From JBGLNJ01 sp041300525 (GTDB lineage Bacteria > Chloroflexota > Anaerolineae > Fen-1058): 64,000 bases of DNA. The number at the start of each line of letters is the position of its first letter. Position 1 is the stretch's first letter. The notes beneath the pieces were generated by a model, which was given only the letters and a program-made list of their open reading frames with translations, was not told where the DNA came from and did no database searches. This document shows positions 1 to 9,387 of this stretch, piece after piece. The translations under genes and the position numbers were made by a program. The stretch is taken from assembly GCA_041300525.1 (NCBI GenBank), contig JBGLNJ010000001.1, positions 1,674,001-1,738,000 on the forward strand, in the 5' to 3' direction.

Positions 1-1671
1 GTCCAAGAGCGCCGCGTGGTTGTGTACCAGTTCGCGGGTGTGTTGATTTTGGGCGTGGGACTGGCTGCCTTCTTCCTGGTTCCGGCCTATGCGGAAAAAG
101 GTCAGGTGCAGCTTGCACGCGCAGTGTCGGCGGACTGGGCCGACTTTCGCGTTCACTTTCTCTCGTTGGGCGAATTGCTCGGATTGACTCAGCCTGGCGA
201 TCTGTTGCTGGTTGATCCTGCGCCGCCGCGCAGCTTGGGCTGGGCCGCTGCCGGGTTGGCCGTGGTCGGCATCCTGGCGACGTGGTGGGGCCGCGTTCGG
301 ATCGGCGGCGCGCACAAGCAGCACGTGGTGTGGGCCGGTCTGATCTTGATGGGAGCCGTCGGGATGACGACGGCGATTTCTGAGCCGGTCTGGTCGCGCA
401 CGCCGCTGCTGAATTGGATACTGCCGTTCATCCAATACCCGTCACGCTTTTTGGGCGGGGGCAGCTTGATGGCCGCGCTTTTGGCCGGAGCGGGCGTGGC
501 TGCCGTGGAGACCCGCGTAAAGTCGGAGGCCAGGCGCTCGGTGGTTGTGGGAGTGTGCGCGGTGATCTTGGCGGTGAGCGCTTGGCCGTGGGCGCAGCCG
601 CGCTTGCGCCCCATGCGTGAGAATCCCGACCAGTCGTTTTACGTTGCGGTGGAAAGGAACACCGGATTTATCGGCACGACCACATTTGGTGAGTACTTGC
701 CGTCGGCTGTGCAAGAATTCCCCACCGATTCACCGTTGGTCGGACCGATGCTGGCCGGGCAGAGTGTCGTGCGTTGGGATGCGCCGGGCGCGCGCATCTT
801 GGTGGCGCGCGACACTGGCTTGAGCGCCGAGTTGGTCTTGGAAAGCGATGCGCCGATTCAGGTTGTGTATCGCGCGTTTTACTTTCCCGGCTGGCAAGCA
901 CAGTTGGATGCGCAGCTGGTTGACGTGTCGGTCGTGCCGCCGTTGGGCTTGATGGCGCTAAATGTTCCCGCCGGGCATCATACATTGACCATGCGCTTTG
1001 TCAGCACGCTGTTGCGTTCGGCCAGCACGCTGGTCTCGCTGTTGGCGGTTGTCGTGCTTGGGGTGGTCTGGATTCTTGATCGGCGCTCGACTTGCCATGT
1101 TGCGCGCTCGCTGTTCGACGCTCCACATCCTGTAACGTGGCTGGGATTGGCTGCATTGGGTGTGGCATTGCTGGCGCTCAAGGTGAGTGTGATGGATCGC
1201 GCCGCAGTCCCGCTGCGCTGGTGGCGCGTGGAGGGCGGTCGGACGCAGTTCGCCTTTAACGCGCCGGCGATGTCGCATCGAGTGGATGCCCGGTTGGGCG
1301 AAGAGATCGCGCTGGTCGGATTTGATGCGCCGGATCGTGCCAGTCCGGGCCAGGCGGTGACTGTGAAATTGGTATGGCAGGCGCGTGGGCAAGTCAACCA
1401 AGAATACAAAGTGTTTGTACATCTGCTCGGCGCGGATGGGAGACCGGTCGCCCAATCCGATGCGACGCCGGCCGGCTGGACGCGGCCCACGTTTGGGTGG
1501 CAGGTCGGAGAGTTTGTAACCGATGCGCACACGCTCGATCTCGCGCCGGATTTGGCGCCGGGCGTTTATCGGCTGACCGTGGGCATGTATGACATCGCCG
1601 GGCAGCGATTGCCGGTGGCCAGTGGCGGCGATGCGGTTGAGTTGGGCAAAGTTCAAGTGTCTGCAAAATGA
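1..1671 (+). CDS. YfhO-like membrane protein, 5' end outside window
   Basis: Open from base 1 (five codons precede the GTG at 16), so the gene is cut by the window edge. Alternating hydrophobic segments in the first 190 residues are followed by a soluble beta-rich part carrying the YFPGW signature (bases 880-895) seen at the end of YfhO-like and GT39-like envelope proteins. Two more hydrophobic stretches and a jelly-roll-like tail follow. That tail (phrases such as FVHLLGADGR and GVYRLTVGMYD) resembles the C-terminal domain of the GT39 protein at 28442-30796. The likely role is transfer or flipping of lipid-linked sugars in envelope glycan synthesis. The exact reaction cannot be read from the sequence. 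Ends TGA. Confidence 0.6.
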   Translation, partial: VQERRVVVYQFAGVLILGVGLAAFFLVPAYAEKGQVQLARAVSADWADFRVHFLSLGELLGLTQPGDLLLVDPAPPRSLGWAAAGLAVVGILATWWGRVRIGGAHKQHVVWAGLILMGAVGMTTAISEPVWSRTPLLNWILPFIQYPSRFLGGGSLMAALLAGAGVAAVETRVKSEARRSVVVGVCAVILAVSAWPWAQPRLRPMRENPDQSFYVAVERNTGFIGTTTFGEYLPSAVQEFPTDSPLVGPMLAGQSVVRWDAPGARILVARDTGLSAELVLESDAPIQVVYRAFYFPGWQAQLDAQLVDVSVVPPLGLMALNVPAGHHTLTMRFVSTLLRSASTLVSLLAVVVLGVVWILDRRSTCHVARSLFDAPHPVTWLGLAALGVALLALKVSVMDRAAVPLRWWRVEGGRTQFAFNAPAMSHRVDARLGEEIALVGFDAPDRASPGQAVTVKLVWQARGQVNQEYKVFVHLLGADGRPVAQSDATPAGWTRPTFGWQVGEFVTDAHTLDLAPDLAPGVYRLTVGMYDIAGQRLPVASGGDAVELGKVQVSAK

Positions 1672-1699
1672 TTTTCATAACCTGAGTGAGAGTGTCATC

Positions 1700-2923
1700 A
1701 TGAGCTTGCGAAAACTGATCCGACTTGAAGGCTACAGGGCAATGGCTGTGTTCACGGCGATTGCCGCCATCCTGTTCTTTTGGGATCCGTTGTTCACCTG
1801 GTCAGCCGATAAGATCATGGGCGGCGGCGATATTGCCACCATGTTTGCGCCATGGCTGAGCTTTATCTACGATACACTGCGGCAATACGGGACGCTGCCG
1901 TTGTGGAATCCTTATTTGTTTTCGGGCGTGCCCTTTTACGCCAACCCGCAGCCCATGATGTTCTATCCGTTCACGTACCTGGGGCTGTTGATGCCGCTCA
2001 CGCGCGCCATGGCGTTGACGTTAGTGATCCACGTCTGGCTGATGGGGATGGGCATGTATGGCTGGCTGCGTTCGCTGGGGGCCACACATGCAGGGGCTTT
2101 CCTGGCTGGCGCGGCCTTTGCCTTCACAGGGACATTTGCGGTGCGAGTGGGCGCAGGCCATTACGCCACGGCGCTGCAATTCGCCTGGTGGCCGCTTTCG
2201 GCCTGGGCGCTGCGGACGGCGTTTGAGCGTCGCTCGTGGCGATGGGCCATCTTGGGCGGCGTGCCGCTGGCGTTGGGACTGCTCTCGGGTCACACCGCCA
2301 CGTGTTTGCTGCTTTACATGACGCTGGGCATTTATACCCTCTTTGAAGCAGTCGCCGTGTACAAGCAAGATGGGCACTGGGGCGCTGGCACGCGCGTGTT
2401 GGGACTGGCGGCCGTAGCGGTCTTGACGAGCCTGGCGCTGGCTGCCGTGCAATATCTGCCGTTTTTCAACTCTAGCCAGCTTTCGGTGCGCGCCAGCGAT
2501 CCTTCGCTCGACTTTGCGGCCCGCTTTTCGATGCCCATTGGACATTTGCTCACGCTGCTCGTGCCCGACTTTTTCGGTGAGCCAATTCGCACCGGCTACT
2601 GGAGCGTGGAGGGCTATGGCGAGTTCACTTATTATGTGGGCGCCCTCATCTTTTTCCTGGCCGTGGCCGGTGTGCAGTTGATTAAGAGCGGGCAGCGCCG
2701 CTTGCTGTTTTTCCTGGCTTTGGCGTTGGGCGCGGTGATAGTGCAATTAGGCCCCGACGGCGTGCTGTTCATGCTCTTTTACCGCTTTGTGCCGGGCATT
2801 GCGATGACGCGAGCGCCGGGCCGGGCGGGCATGATCTATACGTTCGCCGTCATCACGGCGGCGGGATTGGTGTGGAGCGAATTGGAGCGCGCGTCGCAAG
2901 AGACTGTCCAACGCCTGCTGTGA
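1700..2923 (+). CDS. YfhO-like membrane protein, N-terminal part up to in-frame TGA
   Basis: ATG at 1700 begins a hydrophobic protein of 407 residues with about ten membrane segments. The N-terminal loop carries the acidic motif GGGDIATMFAPW and the phrase LPLWNPYLFSGVPF, both typical of the YfhO/glycosyltransferase-like family. The upstream in-frame GTG at 1589 overlaps the previous gene and is rejected. Translation stops at TGA 2921-2923, but the same frame continues as an obvious extension (next entry), so the gene is broken or this is a base error. The gene lies 28 bp after a related protein, probably in one operon. Confidence 0.65.
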   Translation: MSLRKLIRLEGYRAMAVFTAIAAILFFWDPLFTWSADKIMGGGDIATMFAPWLSFIYDTLRQYGTLPLWNPYLFSGVPFYANPQPMMFYPFTYLGLLMPLTRAMALTLVIHVWLMGMGMYGWLRSLGATHAGAFLAGAAFAFTGTFAVRVGAGHYATALQFAWWPLSAWALRTAFERRSWRWAILGGVPLALGLLSGHTATCLLLYMTLGIYTLFEAVAVYKQDGHWGAGTRVLGLAAVAVLTSLALAAVQYLPFFNSSQLSVRASDPSLDFAARFSMPIGHLLTLLVPDFFGEPIRTGYWSVEGYGEFTYYVGALIFFLAVAGVQLIKSGQRRLLFFLALALGAVIVQLGPDGVLFMLFYRFVPGIAMTRAPGRAGMIYTFAVITAAGLVWSELERASQETVQRLL

Positions 2924-3643
2924 ATTTTCAACAAGACTTTGGTCTGGGTTGTTTCCATTGTGACCCTTGGCGTGGCGCTGGCAGCTTTCATTTTGTATGC
3001 GGCGTTCAAATCGCCCGATACGGCCCGGTTGTGGCACCTGGGCGGCCAATTGATGCAATTCCTCGTCTTGTTCTGGGCGGCCATGGCGATCTTTTTTGCC
3101 TGGCGGAATCGCAGCCTGCCGCCGCGCGCCATCAACGTGCTGGCTGTGGCGCTCGTGATGTTTGACCTGTGCTCGTATGGCCTCAAGAACGTGCGGCCCG
3201 GCGATAATTCGCAGGACCCCGGTTGGCCGCGCGTGGTAAGCTTTATGCAGGACAAGCCGGGGTATCGCGTCGCCCCGGCGGATTTCCAGTTCTTTCAGCA
3301 TAACGGCGCATTGGCCTATCGCCTCCGCAGCGACTATGGCTACGATCCGATTGTGCTTGCCAACTATCAGGCGCTGCTCGATTCGGCGGAGGACTATTTT
3401 GACCGGGCGTACGATTTGCTGAACGTCCGGTACGTCGTGGCGCGCGACCCGCTCGAATTCAAAGAGGGTGGCCCCAAACTGCCGGTCAGCTTTGAGTGGC
3501 AAGACCTGAGGATTTACCGGCGGCCCAGCCCGCTGCCGCGCGCGTTCATCGCGCACAACGCACAGGTCGTGACGGGCGACGCAGAAGCGCGAGCCGCGCT
3601 GCGTGCGGCGGGGTTAGTGGTCGGAAACAGGTTCCGGTGGTAA
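2924..3643 (+). pseudogene. Continuation of YfhO-like protein after in-frame TGA, C-terminus missing
   Basis: Same reading frame as the preceding ORF. It carries two more hydrophobic helices, then the soluble region with YDLLNVRYVVARDPL and PLPRAFIAHNAQVV, which in YfhO-like proteins follow the membrane domain. The family continues with a beta domain containing a PGW motif. Here the frame ends TAA 3641-3643 soon after RAALRAAG, with about 150 residues missing. No ribosome-binding site precedes a start codon after 2923, so this is not a separate gene. The loss of the end may be another junction like those at 11811 and 28100, but the evidence here is weaker. Confidence 0.55.
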
Positions 3644-3809
3644 AAGGCGGAATGCCGTGCGGCCAGCCAGGTTGGCGTAGACCTGCGCGCCCTCGGCTGG
3701 GTGTGCATGCAAAGGTTGTCAGCGAACTTTTTTTGTGGCCGAGGACGTTTGCTTGCGCTGGATTACGTCGTGGTTCTCACAGCCTTTGCGCGCACACGTG
3801 ATCAGTGAG

Positions 3810-3837
3810 TTGTGTACGCAAGCGAGGCGAGTATAAT
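3810..3837 (+). promoter_or_regulatory. Promoter for dapF
   Basis: TTGTGT at 3810-3815, 16 bp spacer, TATAAT at 3832-3837. It lies 58 bp before the dapF start, and the hairpin at 3848-3880 would be at the 5' end of the transcript. Confidence 0.5.
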
Positions 3838-3847
3838 CATAATCGTG

Positions 3848-3880
3848 AGACCCAAAGGGTTTAGGAAACCCTTCAGGTCT
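3848..3880 (+). promoter_or_regulatory. Two-tier hairpin in dapF leader
   Basis: Outer arms AGACC (3848-3852) and GGTCT (3876-3880) enclose inner arms AAGGGTTT (3855-3862) and AAACCCTT (3866-3873) with an AGG loop. It lies between the TATAAT box and the dapF start at 3896. It could stabilise the message or act as a small regulatory element. No known riboswitch class was recognised. Confidence 0.35.
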
Positions 3881-3895
3881 TGAAAGGGACTGGCG

Positions 3896-4732
3896 ATGCT
3901 TCGATTTTCTAAATACCACGGTCTGGGCAACGACTTTATCTTGGTGAACGGACTCGGCACGCCCGCGCCGGACATCAGCCCGCAGGAAGCGATCTGCCTG
4001 TGCGACCGGCATTTCAGCATAGGCGCAGACGGTGTGATCTCGGTGCTGCCTTCGACCCGCGCAGATTGCCGGATGCGCCTCATCAACTCGGACGGTTCCG
4101 AGGCCGAGATGTGCGGTAACGGCCTGCGCTGCCTGGCGCAGTTTGTTTGGGATGAAGGGCTGATTCGCAAAACCGAGATGACCGTGGAGACGTTGGCCGG
4201 CCTCAAGCATCCGCGCCTGTGTGTCGAAGGAGATCGCGCCGTCGAGATCAGTGTGGAGATGGGCAAGCCGCTGTGGCTGGCGAACGATGTGCCGACGACG
4301 CTTGTCGCGCCGGGGGCGCGCGCGATTGACGCGCCATTGGAAGTGGAGGGCGTGACGTGGGCGGTGACGGTTGTCAACACCGGCGTGCCGCATTGCGTCG
4401 TCTTTGTGCCCGACGTGGAAGCGGTGGACTGGCGCAGCCTCGGCCCGCGCATCGAGCATCACCCCGCGTTCCCGCACAAGACGAACGTGATGTTCACGCA
4501 GGTCGTCGCGCGCGATCATTTGCGAGTCCGCCCGTGGGAGCGCGGCGCGGGGGCTACACTGGCATGCGGGACTGGAGCGTGTGCTGTGGCGGTTGCGGCG
4601 GCGATCTCAGGCCGAGCGGGGCGCGATGTGGCGGTGACACTCCCTGGAGGCACGCTGCGAATTCAGTGGGATGCGGATGACGAGATGATCATGACCGGCC
4701 CGGCGGAGCGAGTGTTCGTAGGACACAGGTAG
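3896..4732 (+). CDS. dapF: Diaminopimelate epimerase
   Basis: 278 residues, the normal length. It interconverts LL- and meso-diaminopimelate in the cytoplasm, for lysine and peptidoglycan synthesis. The two catalytic cysteines sit in their family motifs: Cys73 in EMCGNGLRC and Cys224 in ACGTGAC. The N-terminal KYHGLGNDF and the late LPGGTLRI segment are also typical. ATG 3896 is preceded by GAAAGGG. The gene stands alone on the plus strand with its own promoter and converges on the minus-strand gene at 4761. Confidence 0.93.
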   Translation: MLRFSKYHGLGNDFILVNGLGTPAPDISPQEAICLCDRHFSIGADGVISVLPSTRADCRMRLINSDGSEAEMCGNGLRCLAQFVWDEGLIRKTEMTVETLAGLKHPRLCVEGDRAVEISVEMGKPLWLANDVPTTLVAPGARAIDAPLEVEGVTWAVTVVNTGVPHCVVFVPDVEAVDWRSLGPRIEHHPAFPHKTNVMFTQVVARDHLRVRPWERGAGATLACGTGACAVAVAAAISGRAGRDVAVTLPGGTLRIQWDADDEMIMTGPAERVFVGHR

Positions 4733-4760
4733 AAGCGACTCGCCGAGACATCGCGACCGG

Positions 4761-5846
4761 TTACGCCCGCTTTGTTTCCAGCCGATATGGGTAGTACGTC
4801 CCCTGGCACGGATTGCCCCAGCAGACCCACATCGTCCGCGCGGCCATGTCAATGATGATCGAGGCGATGGTGATCGTGCAATCGAACGGGTTCTCGCCCT
4901 GTTCGACGTGCGCGCAGATGCTATTGGGATAGTTGATGTGGTCGGCCAGGAAGGTCTGAAAATCAGCGGTGGTGAGCTTGCCCAGGCGGCCACGGACCAG
5001 GTGACGCGCGCGGTTGTAACGGACGCGGCTGTTGACCAGGGCTTCCGGCTTTTCTTCGTAACTGCGCATGGCCGCCGACGTATAGTGGTTCGTGTGCGCC
5101 GTCCAGTGATCGTCGGCGTAGAGCGCATCGTAAGCCGTGGCCGAAGCCTCGATGCTATAGATTTCGCCATGTTCGCCGGCGATGAGGTGATTGTAGCCCG
5201 CGTCGCGCCGGCGGTGGATGGCGGCCTGGATGGCCTGGCCCAGCGTCCGCGCCCCCAGGATCGCGCGCGTGTAAATGATGCGCGGGATGCCGAGCCGCAC
5301 ATCGTTCGGGTAAACCGAATCGGCCACGTGCGCAATGCCGGCCGTGTTGAACCCCAAGTTGGGCAGCAACGCGCCGTAGGACAGCGCCAGAAACGCCGGT
5401 TCATCATCCGGCTCGATCTGGGCGACGTAGACGAATGGCTTGTCGGCCGGCATCCAGTCCTCGTTGTGCGCCACGATGACGCCCGCGCCGCTCTCCGTCA
5501 CTTCGCTCCCCGCCGCCAGGCTGGTACACTTCATGAACAGCGCATCCGAGGTGATGGCTTCCAATGTGTTGAGCGTGAGGATGTCGCCAAAATCCGCGCC
5601 GGAGCCTGCGGCAATGCCCAACAATTCTTCGACGTACTGCGGATAAAACTCTTCGGCGAACGGCAGGTACTTGCGCGTCTGGAGCACGGCCTCCTGCCAA
5701 GAGATGTTGATGGACGTGTCCTGCTCCATCATCGCCTGGTAGATGGTTACTTGCTGGCGGATGAGGTCGGCCAGCTCGCGGCCAATCGTCAAGCCGATCT
5801 CGCGGTGCGATCCGGCAGCGTGGAAGAAAGGAGGTTGTAGACTCAT
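4761..5846 (-). CDS. C45-family Ntn-hydrolase (acyl-CoA:6-APA acyltransferase-like)
   Basis: 361 residues resembling the C45 peptidase / isopenicillin N acyltransferase-like family. These are self-cleaving N-terminal nucleophile hydrolases whose new N-terminal Cys attacks an amide. Cys107 in FMKCTSL is the expected autoprocessing point. The downstream HNEDW matches the family HNxDW region, and the early HxREIG motif is also present. ATG 5844-5846 overlaps the TAA of the CoA-transferase gene (TAATG), so the two are translationally coupled. AAGGTGG precedes the start. The substrate is unknown. Confidence 0.75.
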   Translation of the reverse strand: MSLQPPFFHAAGSHREIGLTIGRELADLIRQQVTIYQAMMEQDTSINISWQEAVLQTRKYLPFAEEFYPQYVEELLGIAAGSGADFGDILTLNTLEAITSDALFMKCTSLAAGSEVTESGAGVIVAHNEDWMPADKPFVYVAQIEPDDEPAFLALSYGALLPNLGFNTAGIAHVADSVYPNDVRLGIPRIIYTRAILGARTLGQAIQAAIHRRRDAGYNHLIAGEHGEIYSIEASATAYDALYADDHWTAHTNHYTSAAMRSYEEKPEALVNSRVRYNRARHLVRGRLGKLTTADFQTFLADHINYPNSICAHVEQGENPFDCTITIASIIIDMAARTMWVCWGNPCQGTYYPYRLETKRA

Positions 5847-6619
5847 TAGCCACCTTTGCTCTTTAGATAAATCCCCTGTGGGTCGAGTTCCTCGCGCAAC
5901 AAGCGAACTTCTTCGTCTGTTGGCGTGGGCGTGGCCTTGAGATCAGCGGCGACCTTGAGCGGCCAGCCGGTGTTTTTGACCGCCTGCTCGACCGTCGCGC
6001 CAGGGTGCAGAGAGGTGAGCACCAGTTCGCCGGTTTCGTCCGGCTCCAGCACGCCCAGGTCGGTGACGGTGGCCAGCGGCCCGCCGCCGCGCACGCCGGT
6101 CGCCTCACGCTCTTTGCGCCCGCCCAGGAATCCGGCGCTGGTCACAAAATCGCAGCGCTCCGGAAAGCGCCGCGCCTGGTGGGGCGTGATGAGATAGCAA
6201 CGGTTGCCCCACGCGGCGATTTCGGCAGCGCCGCCCGAGCCGGGCAAGCGCACTTTGGGCTTGGCATACGGGCCGATGACGGTAGCATTAATGTTGCCAT
6301 AGCGATCAATCTGCGCGCCGCCCAAAAAGCCCACGTCAATCTTGCCGCGCTGCAAGTAGAACGCGAACACTTCGTACATCGAACAGACCGCCGTTGCGCC
6401 GGAGACCAGGCACGGGTCGCCGATCGAGAGCGGCAGCCGCGCGGGCTGCGCGCCGATGACGCCCGCCTCGTAAATCAAATTGAGGTTCGGCGCGTGCGTG
6501 CGCCGCGCCAGGTTGCATGCCAGATTGGGCAGGCCGATGCCCACGAAGACTACGTCGCTATCGCGCAAGAGCCGCGCGGCGGTGACGACCATCATTTCGG
6601 ATGCAGTATAATCGGTCAT
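5846..6619 (-). CDS. CoA-transferase family I, subunit B (glutaconate/3-oxoacid type)
   Basis: 257 residues from ATG 6617-6619, preceded by GGAGG at good spacing. The longer frame to 6772 would run through the clpC terminator and is rejected. The catalytic Glu lies in YEAGVIG, the beta-subunit ExG loop, and VGIGLPNLA and the GSGGAAE segment are typical. It transfers CoA between acyl carboxylates. The partner subunit A, normally directly upstream, is absent: the clpC terminator lies there instead. The gene is coupled to the C45 hydrolase downstream. Confidence 0.8.
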   Translation of the reverse strand: MTDYTASEMMVVTAARLLRDSDVVFVGIGLPNLACNLARRTHAPNLNLIYEAGVIGAQPARLPLSIGDPCLVSGATAVCSMYEVFAFYLQRGKIDVGFLGGAQIDRYGNINATVIGPYAKPKVRLPGSGGAAEIAAWGNRCYLITPHQARRFPERCDFVTSAGFLGGRKEREATGVRGGGPLATVTDLGVLEPDETGELVLTSLHPGATVEQAVKNTGWPLKVAADLKATPTPTDEEVRLLREELDPQGIYLKSKGG

Positions 6620-6677
6620 TGTCTCGTCCTCCGAATGAGATGAGTCCAGTATAACATCGCCCATAAGGCGTGTCAAC

Positions 6678-6716
6678 AAAAAAACCTCCGAGGTTTCCCG
6701 CAGGGCCTCGGAGGTC
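6678..6716 (-). terminator. Rho-independent terminator of clpC
   Basis: Arms ACCTCCGAGG (6684-6693) and CCTCGGAGGT (6706-6715), followed on the minus strand by a run of seven T (6678-6684). It lies 16 bp after the clpC stop. Confidence 0.85.
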
Positions 6717-6731
6717 TTTACAAATTTCTGT

Positions 6732-9314
6732 TTACACGACTGCCGCCGGATCAGGCGCTCCGCGCGGAGCAAGTTGGGCGGTCATGTCTTGCAACGTCGC
6801 CGCCGCCACGTCCTGCAACACCGAGACGATCGCCTCCGGCTCCGCCATGCGCGGCCTGGCCGAAAAGTCCAAGTTGCCTTCGATCAGGTCAATCAGCACC
6901 GTGTCGCCGGCCTTGAACTTGCCGGAGAGCACCCCGTCTGAAAGCGCATCTTCGATGCGGTTCTGGATCACGCGGCGCAATGGCCTCGCGCCGAACTCGG
7001 GGCTATAGCCCTCGTCGGCCAGATAATTCTTGGACGCCTCGGTCGCCTCCAGCTTGATCTGGTGATCGCTCAAGCGGGTCTGCACCTTGTTCAACTCCAG
7101 GCTGACGATTTGCTTGATCTCATCTTTGCTCAACGCGCGAAAGACAATGACGCCGTCGAGCCGGTTGAGGAATTCGGGGCGGAACTCTTTCTTGAGCTGA
7201 TCCAGCAGCTTGTCACGCATCGTCTCGTACGATGACTCGGCTTCTTTGGCCTCGTCGCGCTTGGGGGCAAAGCCCAACACGGTGTTGCGCCGAATCATCT
7301 CTGCGCCAATGTTGCTCGTCATGATGATGAGGGCATTGCGGAAATCTACCTTGTGGCCGCGCGCGTCCGAAAGGTGTCCCTCTTCCATGATCTGAAGGAG
7401 CATGTTGAAAATTTCCGGGTGCGCCTTTTCAATCTCGTCAAAGACGACAATCGAGTATGGGCGGCGGCGGATCGCCTCGGTCAATTGACCGGCGTCTTCG
7501 TAGCCTATATAGCCGGGAGGCGCGCCCACCAAACGCGCCGTCGTATGGCGCTCCATGAACTCGGACATGTCGAGTTGCACTAGTGCGTCTTCGCTGCCGA
7601 ACAAGAACTCGGCCAGCGACTTGGTCAACTCGGTCTTGCCCACGCCGGTGGGGCCGAGGAAGATGAACGAACCGATGGGCCGCTTGGGGTCTTTGAGGCC
7701 CGCCCGGCTGCGGCGCACGGCTTTCGAGATGGTGGTGATCGCTTCTTCCTGGCCGATGATGCGCCCGTGCAGCGCCTCTTCCATGTGGATCAACCGCTCG
7801 GACTCGGTGCCGGCGATGCGGCTGACGGGTATGCCCGTCCACATCCCCAAGACTTCGGCAATGTCTTCCGGCTTGACCAGGATGCTGCTGGCTTCGCCTT
7901 CGCTGCCCATGCGCAGTTGTTCGAGTTGGCCTTGCAACTCTTCCTCGCGTATGCGCAAATCGGAGGCTTCGTCGTACCGGCGTTCCTCTAACGCGATTTC
8001 TTTGTCGCGCTGGATGGCCTTGATCTCGCTGAACGCCTTTTGCAGCCCAGTGGCCCGTGGAGCCTTGTACATCCGCACACGCGCCGAGGTCTCGTCAATC
8101 AGGTCAATGGCCTTGTCGGGCAAGAAGCGGTCGGGGATGTAACGGGCGGCCAGGTGAGCCGCGCTGTCCAGCGCCTCGTCGGTGATGTGCAGCTTGTGGT
8201 GCTCCTCGTACCGGCCGCGAACGCCCTTGAGGATGTCCACGGTCTCGTCTACCGTTGGCTCTTCGACAACCACCGGCTGGAAGCGCCGCTCCAGCGCCGC
8301 GTCGGACTCGATGTGCTTGCGGTACTCTGCCAGCGTCGTCGCGCCGATGCACTGCAGCTCGCCGCGCGCCAACGCCGGCTTGAGGATATTGGCCGCGTCC
8401 ACGGCGCTGCCCGCCGCGCCCGCGCCGACGAGCATGTGTACTTCGTCAATGAACAGGATGCTGTCGCTGTTCTTGAGTTCTTCGATCACGCGCTTGAGGC
8501 GTTCCTCGAACTGGCCCCGGTACATCGTCCCGGCGACCAGGCTGCCCACGTCCAATTGCAGCAATCGCTTGTTGAGGAGCGGTTCGGGGGTCTCGGCGGC
8601 AATGATCCTTTGCGCCAATCCTTCGACGATGGCCGTCTTGCCCACGCCCGGCTCACCGATGAGCGCGGGGTTGTTCTTGGTGCGGCGTGAAAGGATCTGG
8701 ATCACGCGCTCGATTTCAGTCTGCCGGCCCACCACCGGATCGAGCTTGCCCTGCGTTGCCATTGCCGTGAGGTCGGTGGCGAGTTGGTCCACCAGCGGCG
8801 TCTTGGACTTTTCCTTTTTCTTCTTTTCTTCCGGCCGGGTGGTTTCCGGCTCACCGCCGGCGGGCACGGGATTTTCTTGGATGGATTTTGTTGTCTCGCG
8901 GCGGATCTGGTCCGGCGAGACGCCGAGCTGGCGCAAAATATCCACCGCCACGCCGTCTCCCTGGCGCATCAGGCCCAACAGCAAGTGCTCGGTGCCGATG
9001 TAGTGATGCCCCAGTTTGTGCGCCTCGTCCACCGCCAGCTCGATCACGCGCTTGGTGCGTGGGGTGAGGTCAACTTTACTCTGCGGCGTGCGCCGTCCCG
9101 GCCCGGTGATGCGCTCGACCATGTCGGTCACGCGCTGCGGCTGAATGCCGAGCTTGCGCAGCACCTGCCCGGCCACACCGCCGTCTTCCTTCATTAGCCC
9201 CAACAACAAATGCTCGGTCCCGATGTAATTGTGCCGCATGCGCTCGGCTTCTTCTTGCGCCAGCGCCAGAACTCGTCGTGCTCGTTGTGTGAATCGGTCT
9301 AGTTTGCCAGCCAC
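6732..9314 (-). CDS. clpC: ATP-dependent Clp protease ATP-binding subunit ClpC
   Basis: 860 residues from GTG 9312-9314, chosen because GGAGGAGGGAAG lies just upstream and the protein then starts VAGKLDRFTQRARRVL as in ClpC. Two Clp-N repeats (about 1-145) are followed by the first AAA+ module with Walker A GEPGVGKT at 220-227. A UVR-like middle segment (EERRYDEASDLR) and the second AAA+ module with GPTGVGKT near 560 follow, then the C-terminal D2-small domain. It is a hexameric unfoldase feeding ClpP and a chaperone. Its own extended -10 promoter and a leader hairpin lie at 9388-9433. Confidence 0.95.
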   Translation of the reverse strand: MAGKLDRFTQRARRVLALAQEEAERMRHNYIGTEHLLLGLMKEDGGVAGQVLRKLGIQPQRVTDMVERITGPGRRTPQSKVDLTPRTKRVIELAVDEAHKLGHHYIGTEHLLLGLMRQGDGVAVDILRQLGVSPDQIRRETTKSIQENPVPAGGEPETTRPEEKKKKEKSKTPLVDQLATDLTAMATQGKLDPVVGRQTEIERVIQILSRRTKNNPALIGEPGVGKTAIVEGLAQRIIAAETPEPLLNKRLLQLDVGSLVAGTMYRGQFEERLKRVIEELKNSDSILFIDEVHMLVGAGAAGSAVDAANILKPALARGELQCIGATTLAEYRKHIESDAALERRFQPVVVEEPTVDETVDILKGVRGRYEEHHKLHITDEALDSAAHLAARYIPDRFLPDKAIDLIDETSARVRMYKAPRATGLQKAFSEIKAIQRDKEIALEERRYDEASDLRIREEELQGQLEQLRMGSEGEASSILVKPEDIAEVLGMWTGIPVSRIAGTESERLIHMEEALHGRIIGQEEAITTISKAVRRSRAGLKDPKRPIGSFIFLGPTGVGKTELTKSLAEFLFGSEDALVQLDMSEFMERHTTARLVGAPPGYIGYEDAGQLTEAIRRRPYSIVVFDEIEKAHPEIFNMLLQIMEEGHLSDARGHKVDFRNALIIMTSNIGAEMIRRNTVLGFAPKRDEAKEAESSYETMRDKLLDQLKKEFRPEFLNRLDGVIVFRALSKDEIKQIVSLELNKVQTRLSDHQIKLEATEASKNYLADEGYSPEFGARPLRRVIQNRIEDALSDGVLSGKFKAGDTVLIDLIEGNLDFSARPRMAEPEAIVSVLQDVAAATLQDMTAQLAPRGAPDPAAVV

Positions 9315-9387
9315 GCTTCCCTCCTCCACGAACCCATATCCATCTCTATCCAAAAACAGGTTTTCATGCAACGATGTGTTCGACGCA

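Noticed and set aside
2921..2923. TGA in the YfhO-like gene as a second selenocysteine codon
   Set aside because: The family has no conserved Cys at that point, no hairpin follows, and membrane glycosyltransferases are not known selenoproteins.
3719..4519. 266-codon minus-strand frame opposite dapF ending TCARKGCENHDVIQRKQ
   Set aside because: Mostly antisense to dapF. The Cys-containing end lies in the dapF leader and shows no start or ribosome-binding site of its own.
6005..6643. 212-codon plus-strand frame opposite the CoA-transferase gene
   Set aside because: Antisense shadow without a ribosome-binding site. The minus-strand frame has the catalytic Glu loop and family motifs.
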